DNA from: Priapulus caudatus
Taxonomy: Eukaryota; Priapulida; Priapulimorpha; Priapulimorphida; Priapulidae
DNA length: 51,017 nt
Assembly: GCF_000485595.1 (NCBI RefSeq)
Contig: NW_014577076.1
Span: 928,390 to 979,406, forward strand
Reading direction: 5' to 3'
The notes beneath the pieces were generated by a model that was given only the letters and a program-made list of their open reading frames with translations, was not told where the DNA came from and ran no database searches. Position numbers and translations under genes: made by a program. Positions 39,181 to 51,017 of the stretch are shown here, piece by piece; the stretch's first letter is position 1; every line of letters begins with the position of its first letter.

Positions 39181-39303
39181 CGTCTAAGAATTTACGACCG
39201 CATCCCGTGGCGCGGTAGGGGGCCGCCAGCCGCCGTGCCAGCGTGCGGCTTCCGTGGCGTGAGCTGTCCGAACAACAACATCGTGGGTCAGATCTCTGTG
39301 TGA
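39181..39303 (+). CDS. Receptor exon 7: juxtamembrane part, then in-frame TGA
   Basis: After a strong GTCGCTGCAG acceptor, phase 0, residues 441-480 read RIPWRGRGPP, then ACGFRGVSCP. This is the conserved CGF...C disulfide segment that sits just outside the membrane in this family. The frame then meets TGA at 39301-39303. Either the exon is left earlier through a donor (GTGGGT at 39283 or GTGAGA at 39300) towards a transmembrane exon not found in this window, or this is a true terminus giving a soluble 480-residue ectodomain. A possible AATAAA is at 39910. The exon identity is certain to about residue 470; its 3' end is not. Confidence 0.75.
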   Translation, partial: RLRIYDRIPWRGRGPPAAVPACGFRGVSCPNNNIVGQISV

Positions 39304-41227
39304 GAGAAGAAGAAGCTGCAGACGAAGAACGTTAACCCTAGCAGCCGCTGGGAGACGCCGCGGCAGCAGCTGTTCATCGCGGCGAAATCCCACTATATTG
39401 ATAACGCGAACTTATAACGATAGCGACAACGTCACGTTACCATGATTATTGTGAGACATAATTTAAGGTAAGTTGTGAAGATGTAGAACGCGCTTTGGGA
39501 AAGTGTTTACCTATAGATGTAAATATGAGAGGCAGTGTAGACTTCTTGGATCCGTATAGCTAAACATGATTATTTTATTGTCGTATAAATTATGGAAGAA
39601 CAGTACCGCCAGTCGATGCTATAGTTAAGGTTATCGTTATGATTAAAAACATGTGAGAACATTTTACGCTATACGTGGGTATGGAGTTCTGACTGTTCTG
39701 ATAGCCCGGTGGTATTAACTATTGAGTTTAAATCGCCATTATTAATCCTATAGTTGTTTCCAACATGCAGAAACTGGCCTTATGCTAATGTAATTCATGT
39801 CCGTGTAAAAATTAGAGCTATGTACTTGTTATTTGTAAGGGCTTAATCCTGATAGTATCTTATGCATTTGATTATTATTGCGCACTACTCATTGCACTGT
39901 ACGCTTGAAAATAAAATCGGTGAGATCCAGGTACGCACGTAGCAGTGAATATTGATTGACACCAGCGCAATCACGTAGTGACACCTTTAATTTCTCTATC
40001 GCTGTTGAAATGCCTACAGAAATTAAGTTATACGATTTGTCAATTGATTGCACCAGCTATCATTTAACGGGAAATGACCCGTAGGGACGTAGAGTGCAAT
40101 TTGCACATTGTGCGAATATTGTCAAGATAAACGATATATACATTTTGGGAGTAAAGACGGTTTGAAAGGCGGAACAGGTGGAATAGGCGCCTGAAATGTG
40201 ACGCGCGCTGATGAAATGGGGGCATGTTTATTGCGCTTGACAATGTCGACGTTATTTTCTATCGTATTTGAGTTACATGATAAATTCTAACAGCATTCTA
40301 AAGCGATTTTACCAAAAACGAAATTAAAATGTAACGAAATTACAATTCGAAGGCGCTGTAACGTTAAATGACGCTTATTGTCCAGCCATTTCATTAACTC
40401 TGTATATTCCTGCTGTTCTTCCTCTTGCCAATATCCGCCGACCATTTTCACCGGACCGAAGTTACTGTCGGTGCTAATTTGTCGGATATACACATTCTAG
40501 AGACCTATATGCTTGAGTATAATGACATTTTATGTTAATGCGAAATCTATATGTGCATAATATATAGCGCAAACGAAAACGTATATGGGCCTTGCCATTA
40601 TTGTACCGGGCATGATGAAGTATTAATTATTATCACCGCTTGTTGATGATAATGGGTTAAAAGTTTATAATTGTGGTGTATAAGATTAATATCGTAGCAC
40701 AATTGTGTTGCAGCTTTGGATGTATCAGAGTTTTATTTTCGCAAGTGTGCTGCATATTCTTGGATTGTAAATAATATTTATTTTGGAAACGGCTTGTAGT
40801 GTTTGCAGCAGTACTAAATGAATAAAGGATATACTGACTCAGTGCGTGTCTCCATGTGGTTAATGTTAAACTAGCTACTGTAGCCTTGGCGAATTTTGTA
40901 GGCTATTTATAGGCACAACTATTTCGGAACTTGGCGTGATCGGTTTGAACACTTTGTTTACATTCTTCTCGTTTCGATCAGATGAGAGAGCAAAGAATAA
41001 CAAACATTGAAATCTGTGAAGCTGATTACTTTACAAGTATAGCAATAGATCAGCTAGTTGGTATAAATTTAGCATATTCCGCATATATATATGTATATAT
41101 ATATATATATAATTATATATATATAGTATATATATATATACTTACATGCATACATACATACATACATAGAGGGCCGTGTATAGAGAGCAGAGAGGGGAGA
41201 TAGATAGATAGAGAGAGAGAGAAAAAA

Positions 41228-41258
<31 letters not shown>

Positions 41259-44200
41259 AAGAAAGAAAGAGAGAAAACGATAGAAAGATACAGGCGGGCA
41301 GAGTAGGGGATAGCGACAGATATACAGATAGTGGTGAGGATATAAGAACACGTATCTCGTTACATAATCGAGGTATATCTATACACTCGTGATAAAACAG
41401 CTATGATAATTATAAACACGCCAACACAATTAATAATTTTGTGTCATTTACAAATATGTTATAGAACCTATTCCATAGTTTATTCGTCGTTATTACGTTT
41501 CATTCATCTCAATGATTAGTGTTCTTTAACTTGAGGCAAAGGCTCTACACACAGGAGCTATCCAAAGGTAGTGTTTAGATGAGGACATGCGATACGAGGA
41601 CGACCAAGCATGATATACATACAGAAAGTCAATACTACCCCTTTGGCGATAGGTTGAAATATTGTCACGAATAAACCCCATGCAGATTCACTTTATTCGA
41701 GCGAACGCATGTTTACCTCTTCATTCATGCTGGTGGTTAGCCCATCTTTTTAAATAAATAAATAAATAATTCATTAATTAAATAATAATAAAATCTAGCA
41801 CAGCGGAAGAGGCCGCAGAAATAGTGGCATACAATTCTCAAGCAGAGTGTGCCTATGCGTTTGCGTGTGCGTGCGCCTGTGCGTGTATGCGTGTGTACGT
41901 GTGCGTGATCGCATACGTGTGTGCTTATGTACTTATGTACTTATGTACTTTCCGCATCTGCAACTGCCCGCGTGTGTGCGCGCGTGCATGTGTGCGTGAG
42001 TCTGCGCGTGGGCATGGACGTGCGCGCAAGTGTCACTGTGTGTGCGTGGAGTGATATATTCATGGGCGCGTGAAGAAGTTAGCTCTCTCTGACGAAAGAA
42101 CTCTGTCTTTACAATAATGAATCCATCGGCGGCTCATACTTGATCACGGGCTATCATATTTAAGTGCATCGCACATTATCGCTTACTACGAGCTGCTACA
42201 TGAGCACCTCGCGCCACCTCTAGGCACAAGTGAGAATTTTTGCAGTTTCAGATATATTTCACGTCTTTGTAGGTGGCGCCACATTCTATTATTTAAAAGT
42301 TCATACTTTTTGAGATGCTACAAGGGCACATTTATAGTCATAATTTATTATCAGATGGAATATCGAAAATCTGAACATTGTTGACGGATTGTGATGTCAA
42401 GCAAATAAGACGACATCAAGCAAGAGCAGTAAAAATGATGATTTTACACATATGTGCACATTCTTACAGTGCTTAGTATGCAAGATCGTATAGCCTGCAC
42501 AAACGGACATTAGAATGCGGAGAGAATGCATGCATCTGCTATATATTGCCGCAAGCTGAGTATGGGCGCAACACAAAATAGAATTACCCTAATATGATCT
42601 GCTGGCCGATACATATCAAATAGGTTATGTTTTTTTAATTGTTTTTAATTACACCACTATTAAACTCTCCTTGCTCGTATAATAACAGCACAATATTCGA
42701 TAAATTTACATTCAAAGTCACCTTCACTGCAATGCAGGTTTTGCTATCGTGTGACAACGACTTGCCGCATGATATCTTTTTTTGCATTATAGCTCGGAAC
42801 TGCTCTACCATATAAAAAAAATCTTTAAATTATGACGTCGATACGACACGTAATATAACAGATCTGATCTTCAACAAATAGTTAGACTTTACTGCAAGAT
42901 GTTTCACAATGCTACCACGCGAGACACAGTGTAGTATATGTCACGGAAAACGTATTGCCGACTATAAATCGGTCAGCTATTAAAAACTCACGTGAGCTAT
43001 TTATAGAGAGGAAACGTAAACTAGTATATATTTTTAAAGAAAATAAATTAACCCGCGAATTCCGCAAGACGCCTGTGACACAGCGCAGGCGAGACATGGC
43101 AATAAATATACGCGCTTTTTCTCGCTAGCCGCCGTGTCATCTCATCATTAGTGTGAGTATCTGTTACGGATAAAAATAAACTCATTGAAAGCACATTCCG
43201 GTGGAAGCAAGCGGCCAGCGGTAAATGTGTAATGTCACCGACACATCCTCTCTACACGCGAATCTTTATGTCGAGTCTGGCAACTCAACTTCGAGTTCAA
43301 TCAGAGCCATTTTCAAATAAAACCTGAACTATTTATTGCTACATCACACGGGGTACACACGAATGAGTCAGCGTACTCGAAATAGCATATGCGCGAGACA
43401 GCTGCTGATGTGTTTTCACTAAGTCGGCCCATATGTAACGTATTATAATATTTGCCGAAAGGTAATCGCATTTCCTTAAAATGGAAGCCAGCATGTGCCT
43501 GTTAGAATGGTTTATGGCAGGTTCCAGCATGGTCTTGCAGCGACTCTGGTAAACAGGCGTTTAGTTGTAGCAGCTTTTAGTCGTTTATATGCCCTCAAAT
43601 ATGAATCTTTGTTTAGAGAGAAAGCACTACATGCGATAAAGTCAATAGGAATCTGTAACAAACTTTATATATTAGTACTGTACATTTATTTTCATTGTTT
43701 GACAAAAGCTCTTAATAATATGCCTGTACAAAGTAGTTCTAGTAATGTAGTAGTTGATAATTTTTCCGTTGCTAGAACCAAGTACTCTCCATCCGCGTAG
43801 ATCAATCTAAGGATAGTAATTTGATTAAATACAATACACAGTGAGTAAATAACATAATTACGCATATAATAAGATATTATACCTAAGATTTTATCTTTCC
43901 CCCAGGTCGCAACCTGACGCCGCGGGACCAGTGGTTTACCAGTAGGCAGATAATCAATACAACCAAGGGAACCACTAGTGCACAATAACACATGCGTGCG
44001 TGCGTGCGTGTGTGCGTACGAGTGTGTATGAGTGTAAGCGTATAATTATGAATATATGTGTGCAATACATATTATATAACGGGTGATGAGCTTGCTTTGA
44101 ATGTTTACATGCAGAGTTTGTATGAAAATCGTGAAGAAAGTAAGTTTATGGGTGAGTTTTATATAACTACTACCAACGCCAACAAAATTGAAGCGCCATA

Positions 44201-44803
44201 AACGAACATTTTTATACGCAGTAATGCACATGATACACGTAATAAATATGTGGGCGTTTTACCATCTCACAAGACCACCTTAACGATTACCCTTTTTTAT
44301 TATTACATATCTGACGTAAGTAGAGCGGTTTTGATATAAGTGAAGTTGAAGTTTTGATATAAGAGCGAGTTTAAAAATGAAAAAAAGTCAAGCTTACTCT
44401 TAACAACTGCTCACAATACCCACGTCTTATTAGTTAGAGGTAGTTTACGTAAATCAACGGTCTACGGCCGTTTGCCGATTTTAAAAGTCGCAGAGAGAGA
44501 ACAAATATATTTCACATATAGTTTAGAAATGTCAGCCTAAATAAGTGAAAAGAGGAAATATACTGCATCAGCCATCGTAATAGTATTGAGTATAGCGCGT
44601 TATTATAGATTATATATTATCGTAATGAATGTAGTGGAGTGAGTATACCTCCGTCTATATCAATTATATAATCAACGTATAGTTTAACACACAGACTATG
44701 ACCATATAAAGACCATAAATGCTGTCGGCTTATTCGCTCTGTGTGCTAAAGTCAATTAACAGCGCAGCGTAGTTACATTCACCTATGCGTACATATCCAC
44801 GCA

Positions 44804-44861
<58 letters not shown>

Positions 44862-45476
44862 TGGCTAGGATAGATTAAATACACATTAATCTTCAAAATT
44901 CGGTTGCCTATAGCGTAGCTCTTATAACTCATATAGCCCTGATATATTAAATTTTATCCACGTGGCTCTTTCAATATATAGATACACGATTAGCAGCAAT
45001 TATTGTGGATGCACACATAACACGTTTACGAAAATATTTATAGATAAATGACCAATAACTATGTAAATTACGATACATACACTGACAGGCGAGAAACCCG
45101 CTTTCTTTTCTATTAAAACCTGCATGAATAATTAATAATTATGAGACGTAGCGGGTGACCAAGAAATTATGTCTATGAATGTAAAAAGACACGTTGCGTA
45201 GGGGCTGCACGTGATATTGTATGGGCTGTCGAGATGCGCGTGTTAGCTGTTACAACGCAAATAACACTTAGTGTAAAGTCTCGTTAGTTGGTGAGATAGG
45301 GGTCATAATAACCCCCGAGTGCGTGGTTGGCGTTACGCAAATCTGTACAATCCCCGCGCAAAAGACGTTAATCATAACCCATATCTTAGACGTTTAGAAA
45401 TTTCCGCACGATTCTGTAGCAGCAACATATCATCGCTACACCTACTCAACTGCCCGCGGACCGACACGACAAGCCT
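39304..45476. other. Region between receptor exon 7 and the EH-like gene
   Basis: I looked for transmembrane, kinase-homology (LLWKI, SSNCVVD) and cyclase (FSDIVGFT, GDTVNTASRM) exons on the + strand and found none. It contains TA and GA runs (41086-41280), a GT/GCGT-rich tract (41860-42050), a GTGC tract (43993-44020) and a long TA run (44806-44860). It is otherwise AT-rich with no recognised gene. Confidence 0.6.
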
Positions 45477-45899
45477 GCTACCAACACAGGCACTTGAAAC
45501 GTCTCAATAAAAAAGGTAAATAAACACGAAATGTATTTACTACCAAAGTCTTAATGTTTCTCTACGCTATTTCGCCTATTATTGTCGATAACTTGCTGTA
45601 AATGCCGTTTAAATGCTCATCTGCAACACACAAGTACACCGCACGCACCCCTGTGCACAAACAACAAGAATAATAGACTATTACTCTATTATTCTTGTTG
45701 TTTGTGCACAGGGCGTGCGAGCGGTGTACTTGTGAGTTGTGTGTTGCAGATGAGGATTTAAACGGCATTGACAGCAAGTTATCGACAATAATAGGCGAAA
45801 TAGAGTAGAGAAACATTAAGACTTTTGTACTAAATACATTTCGTGTTTATTTACAATTATATTTTTTATTGAGACGTTCCAAGTGCCTGTGCTACCAAC
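45477..45899. mobile_element. Palindromic MITE (405 bp) with 9-bp target-site duplication
   Basis: The element 45486-45890 starts ACAGGCACTTGAAACG and ends CGTTCCAAGTGCCTGT. It is nearly a perfect palindrome around 45672-45682. It is flanked by the identical nonamer GCTACCAAC at 45477-45485 and 45891-45899. A 9-bp duplication fits Mutator-type transposition (established for MULEs; assignment here is inference). Both arms carry AATAAA, so the right arm offers a poly(A) signal (45870-45865, - strand) to the EH-like gene 240 bp upstream. It has no coding capacity. Confidence 0.85.
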
Positions 45900-46110
45900 C
45901 CTCCCCCGGAATAATCTCTATATCTCACAAGATACGAGCTGCGTGCACGCGAAGGACAACGCAGCGGCGAGTGTCGAGAGACAGAGAGATGTGACGTGGA
46001 TAAGCGTCACGTTATGTCCCGCTGTTATACATCGTCGCTGTCATCGGCGGCGTTACTGTTCGAAAACTTCGCATTTACGTGAGTGTTAACTAGGTGCGTG
46101 CGAGAAGCGC

Positions 46111-46803
46111 TTACGGCGAGTCACTTTCGATCAGGTAGAACTGCTCGTTCTGACAGTTGGGGTCGGCCGACAGCCCGCTGCTGTCTCTACATGCCATCGC
46201 GCACCCATTGCTGTCGTACGACTCACTCCCGTACTGGAACACGCACTGAACACATTGCTCCAAGCAGACGATGTACGGATGCATGCGTCTGCGTATATGG
46301 AACACCTGTAGGCCGCCACGACTGGCGGCGCTGACCTCAGGAGCATCTCCCATCATCAGGTCATCGGAAGCTGGCTGATCCGCCGACAAATCTTCGGACA
46401 ACGCTGCGGCGGCCGACTCGGTCGCCTGTCGGCGAGTGCGAATCTGAGCTTTCTGCAGATAGGATCGCAGCGCCGCGCGCTTCTCTCGCACCTTCTTAAT
46501 GGCGCCCTCGCCGGCGGCATCCTTGGCGGAGAATCTCTCGGGCAGGCGTTCATCGATTGCATTATCGTTCGGCCAGTCGATCGGCTTCTCTTTGCATCCC
46601 TGCCCGCCGCTACGTCCGGCAGTCAGGATGCACCAGTTTGCGCATACCTCCATGCTTTCGCGGCCCTTCTCAAAGTTTTCCCGACACAGAAAGCACTCCT
46701 CGATGCAGTCCATGAGTGGGAAGCTGTAGCAGAGGCCGTGGACAATGCACAGCGCTAGCACGAGGCCCGTGATCATCGATGCCGTCCCCATGATTGGCTT
46801 CAT
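46111..46803 (-). CDS. EH: Precursor with two eclosion-hormone-like peptides
   Basis: A 230-residue secreted neurohormone precursor. The signal peptide is residues 1-27 (ITGLVLALCIVHGLCYS). Domain 1 has Cys 33, 37, 40, 54, 58, 70 (starting LMDCIEECFLC). Domain 2 has Cys 180, 184, 187, 201, 205, 217 (starting YIVCLEQCVQC). Both have spacing C-x3-C-x2-C-x13-C-x3-C-x11-C, one residue longer in two loops than insect eclosion hormone. Basic sites REKR (106-109), RTRR (122-125) and RRR (171-173) would release both peptides and an acidic Ala/Asp spacer. Insect eclosion hormone triggers ecdysis behaviour through a receptor guanylate cyclase. The coding region is one exon; CCGCTTTCAG immediately before the ATG looks like an acceptor, so an upstream 5' untranslated exon is likely. 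It is convergent to the cyclase-type receptor gene. Confidence 0.85.
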   Translation of the reverse strand: MKPIMGTASMITGLVLALCIVHGLCYSFPLMDCIEECFLCRENFEKGRESMEVCANWCILTAGRSGGQGCKEKPIDWPNDNAIDERLPERFSAKDAAGEGAIKKVREKRAALRSYLQKAQIRTRRQATESAAAALSEDLSADQPASDDLMMGDAPEVSAASRGGLQVFHIRRRMHPYIVCLEQCVQCVFQYGSESYDSNGCAMACRDSSGLSADPNCQNEQFYLIESDSP

Positions 46804-46824
46804 CTGAAAGCGGACGACGAGTAG
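46804..46824 (-). other. Likely 3' splice site of a 5' untranslated intron of the EH-like gene
   Basis: Read on the - strand, TACTCGTCGTCCGCTTTCAG directly abuts the start codon. This is a pyrimidine-rich acceptor. The matching donor is not fixed; CTG/GTAAGTGAG near 48872 (- strand) is one candidate. Confidence 0.5.
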
Positions 46825-49800
46825 CTTTTAATTATAACAGACCGACGCTATAGTGGTTTGCAAAGCTTTCATAATCGCACGCGTTTATCCATCCAACCAA
46901 AACCGGTCAACACGGCAACAGCCAATCGGGAAAGACTTGTCTGAAAGTTCTAAACATCGAGGATAAATCGACATGTTGTTATTCGTTCATGGTTGTCATT
47001 TTCTGCCCCAACTTTTGAATTCATCGTACACTATTTTAGCAATACAAATCACAATTATCTTGCGCAGTTCCTTTTAGACTTAAATCTCTTTTTTAAATTT
47101 AGAGAACACAGTATAATCGCGGATGATGTGTAGTGCTGAAAATGTTTTTAGTTGATAAAGGTGTTTTAACGGGAACCTGTAAAAACGTTTAGCGTTTAAC
47201 TAACCGCTATGAATGGCTTCACGAGGTAACGTGCTTATTTCACATCTCAGAGCAAGGTATCGAGTGTTCAGCATTCAAATCTAGAAACGAGAATCGTCGT
47301 GATCGAACTAGATGGGTGAGATTATTCTAGAGCTGGCATACCTATGCGCGAACGGCAAACGAATCGGCCAAAGACACGTTGAGCGTCGCGGGGCATAGAG
47401 ATAGAGTGGCTCGGCAAAAGATAATTACGTTAAGGTCGTATTGTCAGCACGCAGTCGTAAAGATGGAAGGCGTGCTTCGAATTCCGCGCGTCTAATCAGT
47501 GCCGCGATCTTGTCTATATACAACCACCGGCTGCCACGACGCGGCTGACTTCAGCCCTCTAGATGATTGCTGCCAAGCGGGCCGGCTCATCCATCCGTCT
47601 TCCCCCGCACTCGTCTAAACCACGCACACATATATACGGCCACCAGCATGCATGCCAGCAGCCCACCACCACCTTGACGGGCGCGCGCGCGAGCGTAACT
47701 TTATGCTCGCTATAAGCGTGAGCTTGCATGGAGAGTTTGTGTAACAGTGTTGTAATCAGCGATCGTAAAAATGCGTTGGCGTTGGGGGGCTGGGCGGCAA
47801 GTTGTTTCGGCCCACTCATTTATAGGACTTTCCGGCTCTCAACTACTTCCAGACAAGCTATGCTTTGGTCATAGCTGGCGGAGCGAATCTGTATGGCAAG
47901 TTGGTGCGAACTGATTAGGTTCCGGTCGCGCTGTGAAGCCAGGCAGCGTATAACTTGTGAAATCACTTTCTCGTGCGTTGAATTCCACGACGTGCAGGGA
48001 GTAATCGGATTAGAACGGTATGGTCTAAGATAAGTGTGTACACGTTAAGAAATCGCAAATCCGCAGGCCGCGAGTTTCCGACATTACTCACGTTGTTTAT
48101 CGTCGGTTGATCAGCTCGAAATATCCAATTAGTTAACCGAAATGACAAAGTCTGTCACCGCGTCGAGTAAAAACGAGGACCGTAACAACTCACAGCTTCT
48201 GTTCCTGTTTAGCAGTATGATGTACGCGCGCGAAGAATGCCGACGATTACAGGCAGTTCAGCCACTTTTTTAATGTCATCGTATATTTATTTTTATTCAC
48301 AATCCACAACGGGTGCAGTGCCATTGCGAATCTGTTATGTTCAATAAGATTGATAGTTTGCATTAATTTCTCCTAGTAATCAGTGCAGCTGTGTTAATAC
48401 AAATAAACGAAGCGATATCGTAGGCGTAAATCGATGATTATTAGGATATTATTGCGCATATTATTTTCATATAGTGATGCGTGTTGAAATCGACACACCT
48501 TACTGTTTGCGCGGCTTTATTAACTTCCAATCTGGCGTAACTACTGTCGAACGCATTGGCTAATGCAAAAATGATGGAACAGTGTCCTTCATTAGCGTGA
48601 AAAGCTTAGTATTAAAACGCAATGCAGACACGTGTGTTTAAGATTCAGTCTCATGCAGTGACACTGAAATATACATATAATAGCCGTGAATTGAGAGACC
48701 GTGCCCGTATTCTACCATATACTGTGTGATTTCGGGCAATGGCCCACGCCTCTCCAGTCTATGTCTGTATATTAAGAATTTCTACTTTATTTTCTGCCCG
48801 TCTTCTAAAACTAACCACCATAGTCACGCTTACAATTTTAAAAATACGAAAGTCCAAAGTCTCACTTACCAGATTAGAATATTCTATCATTAGCAACCGA
48901 ACTATACATTCTCTAACACTCACTAGATCTTTTAATTTCTCATCGTAATTTCAACACGCCAAAATAACAATCGTATAGCGATGGGTTTGTAACACTAAAA
49001 ATAGGCAGACAGGCTACTGTTAGAAATCTCATTTACAGATATTACTAAGGATACGCACTCATACACAGATATAGCACAATGAATTTATTCTAACCTTTCT
49101 CATCTAAGCATGGCGTTTTGTTTTGTGTATCATACCTATGGTATTTCGGTAAATCACTAAGGGTGCAAGCACAATAACTATAAATCGTACTCATGCTGTT
49201 GCAGTGTCCTACCTTTGCAAGATGAGTCACAGGACACTCCACCACGGCCAGCACTCGAAAACACTTCCACACTCTCTATTCCCTGCCGTCGTACTTGGTT
49301 ATATAGATGGCTTCAGCAGAGAGCGATCACGCGTCAGTCCAAGAGCCTGGCGCCCGCTGAAAAACGAAACACGGTGCATGTGTGTGCGTGCTCGCTCCTT
49401 ATGGTGCCAATTCCGATTAGGCCGGGGAATATTGATTGGGAAAAGTGACGTCACCCTAAGAGCGAAAGTTCGATTACGCCGTTTAATGTGGAGCACATTG
49501 GTAGCGGTGGCGGCGGTGGTGGCTGTGGTTGCGCTGGTGTAGGGCTTGTGAAGAGGCAGGCTGTGATAGGCTACCCGTAGGTACTCCTTCGATAGAAACC
49601 ACTTCGTCACTTAGAGAATAATTGATTATCGGACGGCGACAAGCCAGAGACTCCGGGGCAGGCAATCGGTCGAGTAACTATCGCGATGCCGCCATTAGGC
49701 AGTATTATTTTATGATTCCATTAAAGATACACGTTAATGCTCACCAGGATCTGCAGATGCAATTATAGATATAGATATTTTATTAAGATAGTAGCAATAA

Positions 49801-49850
49801 ATCAATAGACATGGCGCGAACTGGTTTAATGCTAGAACGGTATTCTGGCA
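46825..49850. other. Upstream region of the EH-like gene, no other gene recognised
   Basis: It probably contains the EH promoter and 5' untranslated exon. A palindromic TGACGTCA element (CRE-type) lies at 49446-49453. The small GC-rich frame at 49470-49545 that looks like a hydrophobic helix is GTGGCG-repeat-like. Confidence 0.4.
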
Positions 49851-49859
49851 CAGTACACC

Positions 49860-50195
49860 CACACGCGTACAAACAAACACAAACACGCGCGCGCGCAGAG
49901 AAACACGCAAGCGCATTCACACATACATGTAGACGCATGTAAGTACAAATACTTACGCACACACGCATGTGCATGTGCATGTGTGCATGTGCGTGCGCGT
50001 GTGCGTGCGCGTGTGCGTGGAGGTGTGCGTAGGCGTGCGTGTGCATGTGCGTGTGCGTTTGCGTGGGCGTGTGCGTGTTCGTGTGATTGCATGCGAGTGT
50101 GCGCGTGTGTCTCTCTTTCGCTCTCTCTCGGACTCTCTCGCTCGCTCTCTCTCGCTTTCTCTCTCTCTCTCTCGTGCGCTCTCTTTCGTTTTGTG

Positions 50196-50273
<78 letters not shown>

Positions 50274-50301
50274 TATGTGTGAGTTTGTGCGCGTGTGTGT
50301 G

Positions 50302-50333
<32 letters not shown>

Positions 50334-50345
50334 TGTGTGTGAGAG
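49860..50345. repeat. CA/GT, GTGC and CT microsatellite field
   Basis: A CA/CG-rich patch, GTGCGT-rich sequence, a CTCTCT tract (50108-50182) and a long GT run (50190-50272) are followed by GTGC units (50300-50335). Frames of over 140 codons here are repeat artefacts. Confidence 0.95.
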
Positions 50346-51017
50346 CGAGAAAATGAGAGAGAGAACTAACATGGCCTTTACGCTGTTGCTGCAATATCGA
50401 CGATTTCCGTGAAGAAATGCAGGCGAATAGAGATAAATGAACTCACTCCCGCTGTGTCGAGCGGGTACGAGCCGGGCGGCGAATTTTTTTTCCCCAAACG
50501 GTATAACATAGGAAGGATTTAGGCGCCTTCTGATTGGCTGGAATTTGGCAAGATGTCAGCCTCCATGACTTGTAGCCAAAATCCCTAATTATCGACCAAA
50601 AACTTTCCCGAACTTTCTGTAAGTTAGGTTAAGGTAGTTTTTAGTATGTTTTCTTTAAAACAACATGGGTTTGAGTAAATTAACCCAAATATCATGCTGT
50701 TTCTTGACTGATTTGCTTTGACTGAAGAAAATCTTCAAGACAAGAGAACAAACGCCGGTTTATGATAAGTATAACTTAAGTTTTCTGATGTATTTTCAAT
50801 GAAAGACACATATTTTACTCATTATTATAACATATAATATTACTATAATTGCAATTCTTTGTGCAAATGTGTTATTTTCATCTTAATCTTGAGAGGGTCT
50901 AGGCTTATAATTATAGCTGCCGAGTTTCTGGTTCTGTTTATGTTTGTGCTGTGGTCCGATTAGTTTACGTTTCAGCTGACCTCAGGGTTAAACACTAGGC
51001 TACTACTACGACTACTA
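50346..51017. other. Window end, no gene recognised
   Basis: GC-richer sequence at 50440-50540 includes ATTGGCTGG (an inverted CCAAT box) and is followed by AT-rich sequence. It could be a promoter-proximal region, but nothing decides it. Confidence 0.4.

Overview
The window comes from an intron-rich animal genome, and it is a non-vertebrate-looking one. It has split genes with GT/AG introns, dense microsatellites, several inverted-repeat transposons and two interstitial TTAGGG/CCCTAA arrays (the ancestral metazoan telomere motif, unlike the TTAGG of most insects). The proteins narrow this to a bilaterian invertebrate that uses eclosion-hormone-type signalling. EH-type peptides are known from arthropods, other ecdysozoans and some deuterostome invertebrates; the species cannot be fixed from the sequence.

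Two real genes can be supported. (1) On the + strand from 29378, seven phase-compatible exons (to 39303) encode a signal peptide and a complete ANF-type ligand-binding ectodomain. Its sequence signature resembles the insect eclosion-hormone-receptor guanylate cyclase group (BdmGC-1/CG10738) by memory comparison. No transmembrane, kinase-homology or cyclase exon was found, and the last exon runs into an in-frame TGA. (2) On the - strand, 46803-46111, one coding exon encodes a 230-residue secreted precursor carrying two eclosion-hormone-like six-cysteine domains with identical spacing, separated by basic cleavage sites. The two genes are convergent and about 6.8 kb apart: a candidate neurohormone and its candidate receptor side by side. 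This is the main discovery of the window.

Layout. 1-2.9 kb: intergenic, CA-rich and TATC repeats. 2.9-3.1 kb: small TIR element with CCCTAA repeats. 3.25-8.4 kb: a 2.5-kb block present twice around a 25-N gap, probably an assembly artefact, ending in CAGA tracts. 8.1-9.3 kb: large microsatellite field. 9.3-10.9 kb: intergenic with a possible LINE tail. 10.9-12.5 kb: nested inverted repeats with a THAP-like fragment. 12.5-15.4 kb: no feature seen. 15.4-16.9 kb: TIR element with TTAGGG repeats and a hAT-like insertion. 17.5 kb: palindrome with a hammerhead-like motif. 19.6-20.5 kb: TIR element with GGGGCAAAGTGG motifs. 20.5-24.4 kb: nothing recognised. 24.4-25.9 kb: 1.4-kb foldback element. 27.1-27.5 kb: ATT/AGT repeats and a 10-N gap. 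28.7-29.0 kb: 25-bp minisatellite just upstream of the receptor gene. 29.4-39.3 kb: receptor gene, with repeat-rich introns. 39.3-45.5 kb: intergenic or intronic. 45.5-45.9 kb: palindromic MITE with 9-bp target duplications. 46.1-46.8 kb: EH-like gene. 46.8-51 kb: EH upstream region, ending in GT/CT microsatellites and unassigned sequence.

Most open reading frames elsewhere are by-products of microsatellites or chance and were left out.
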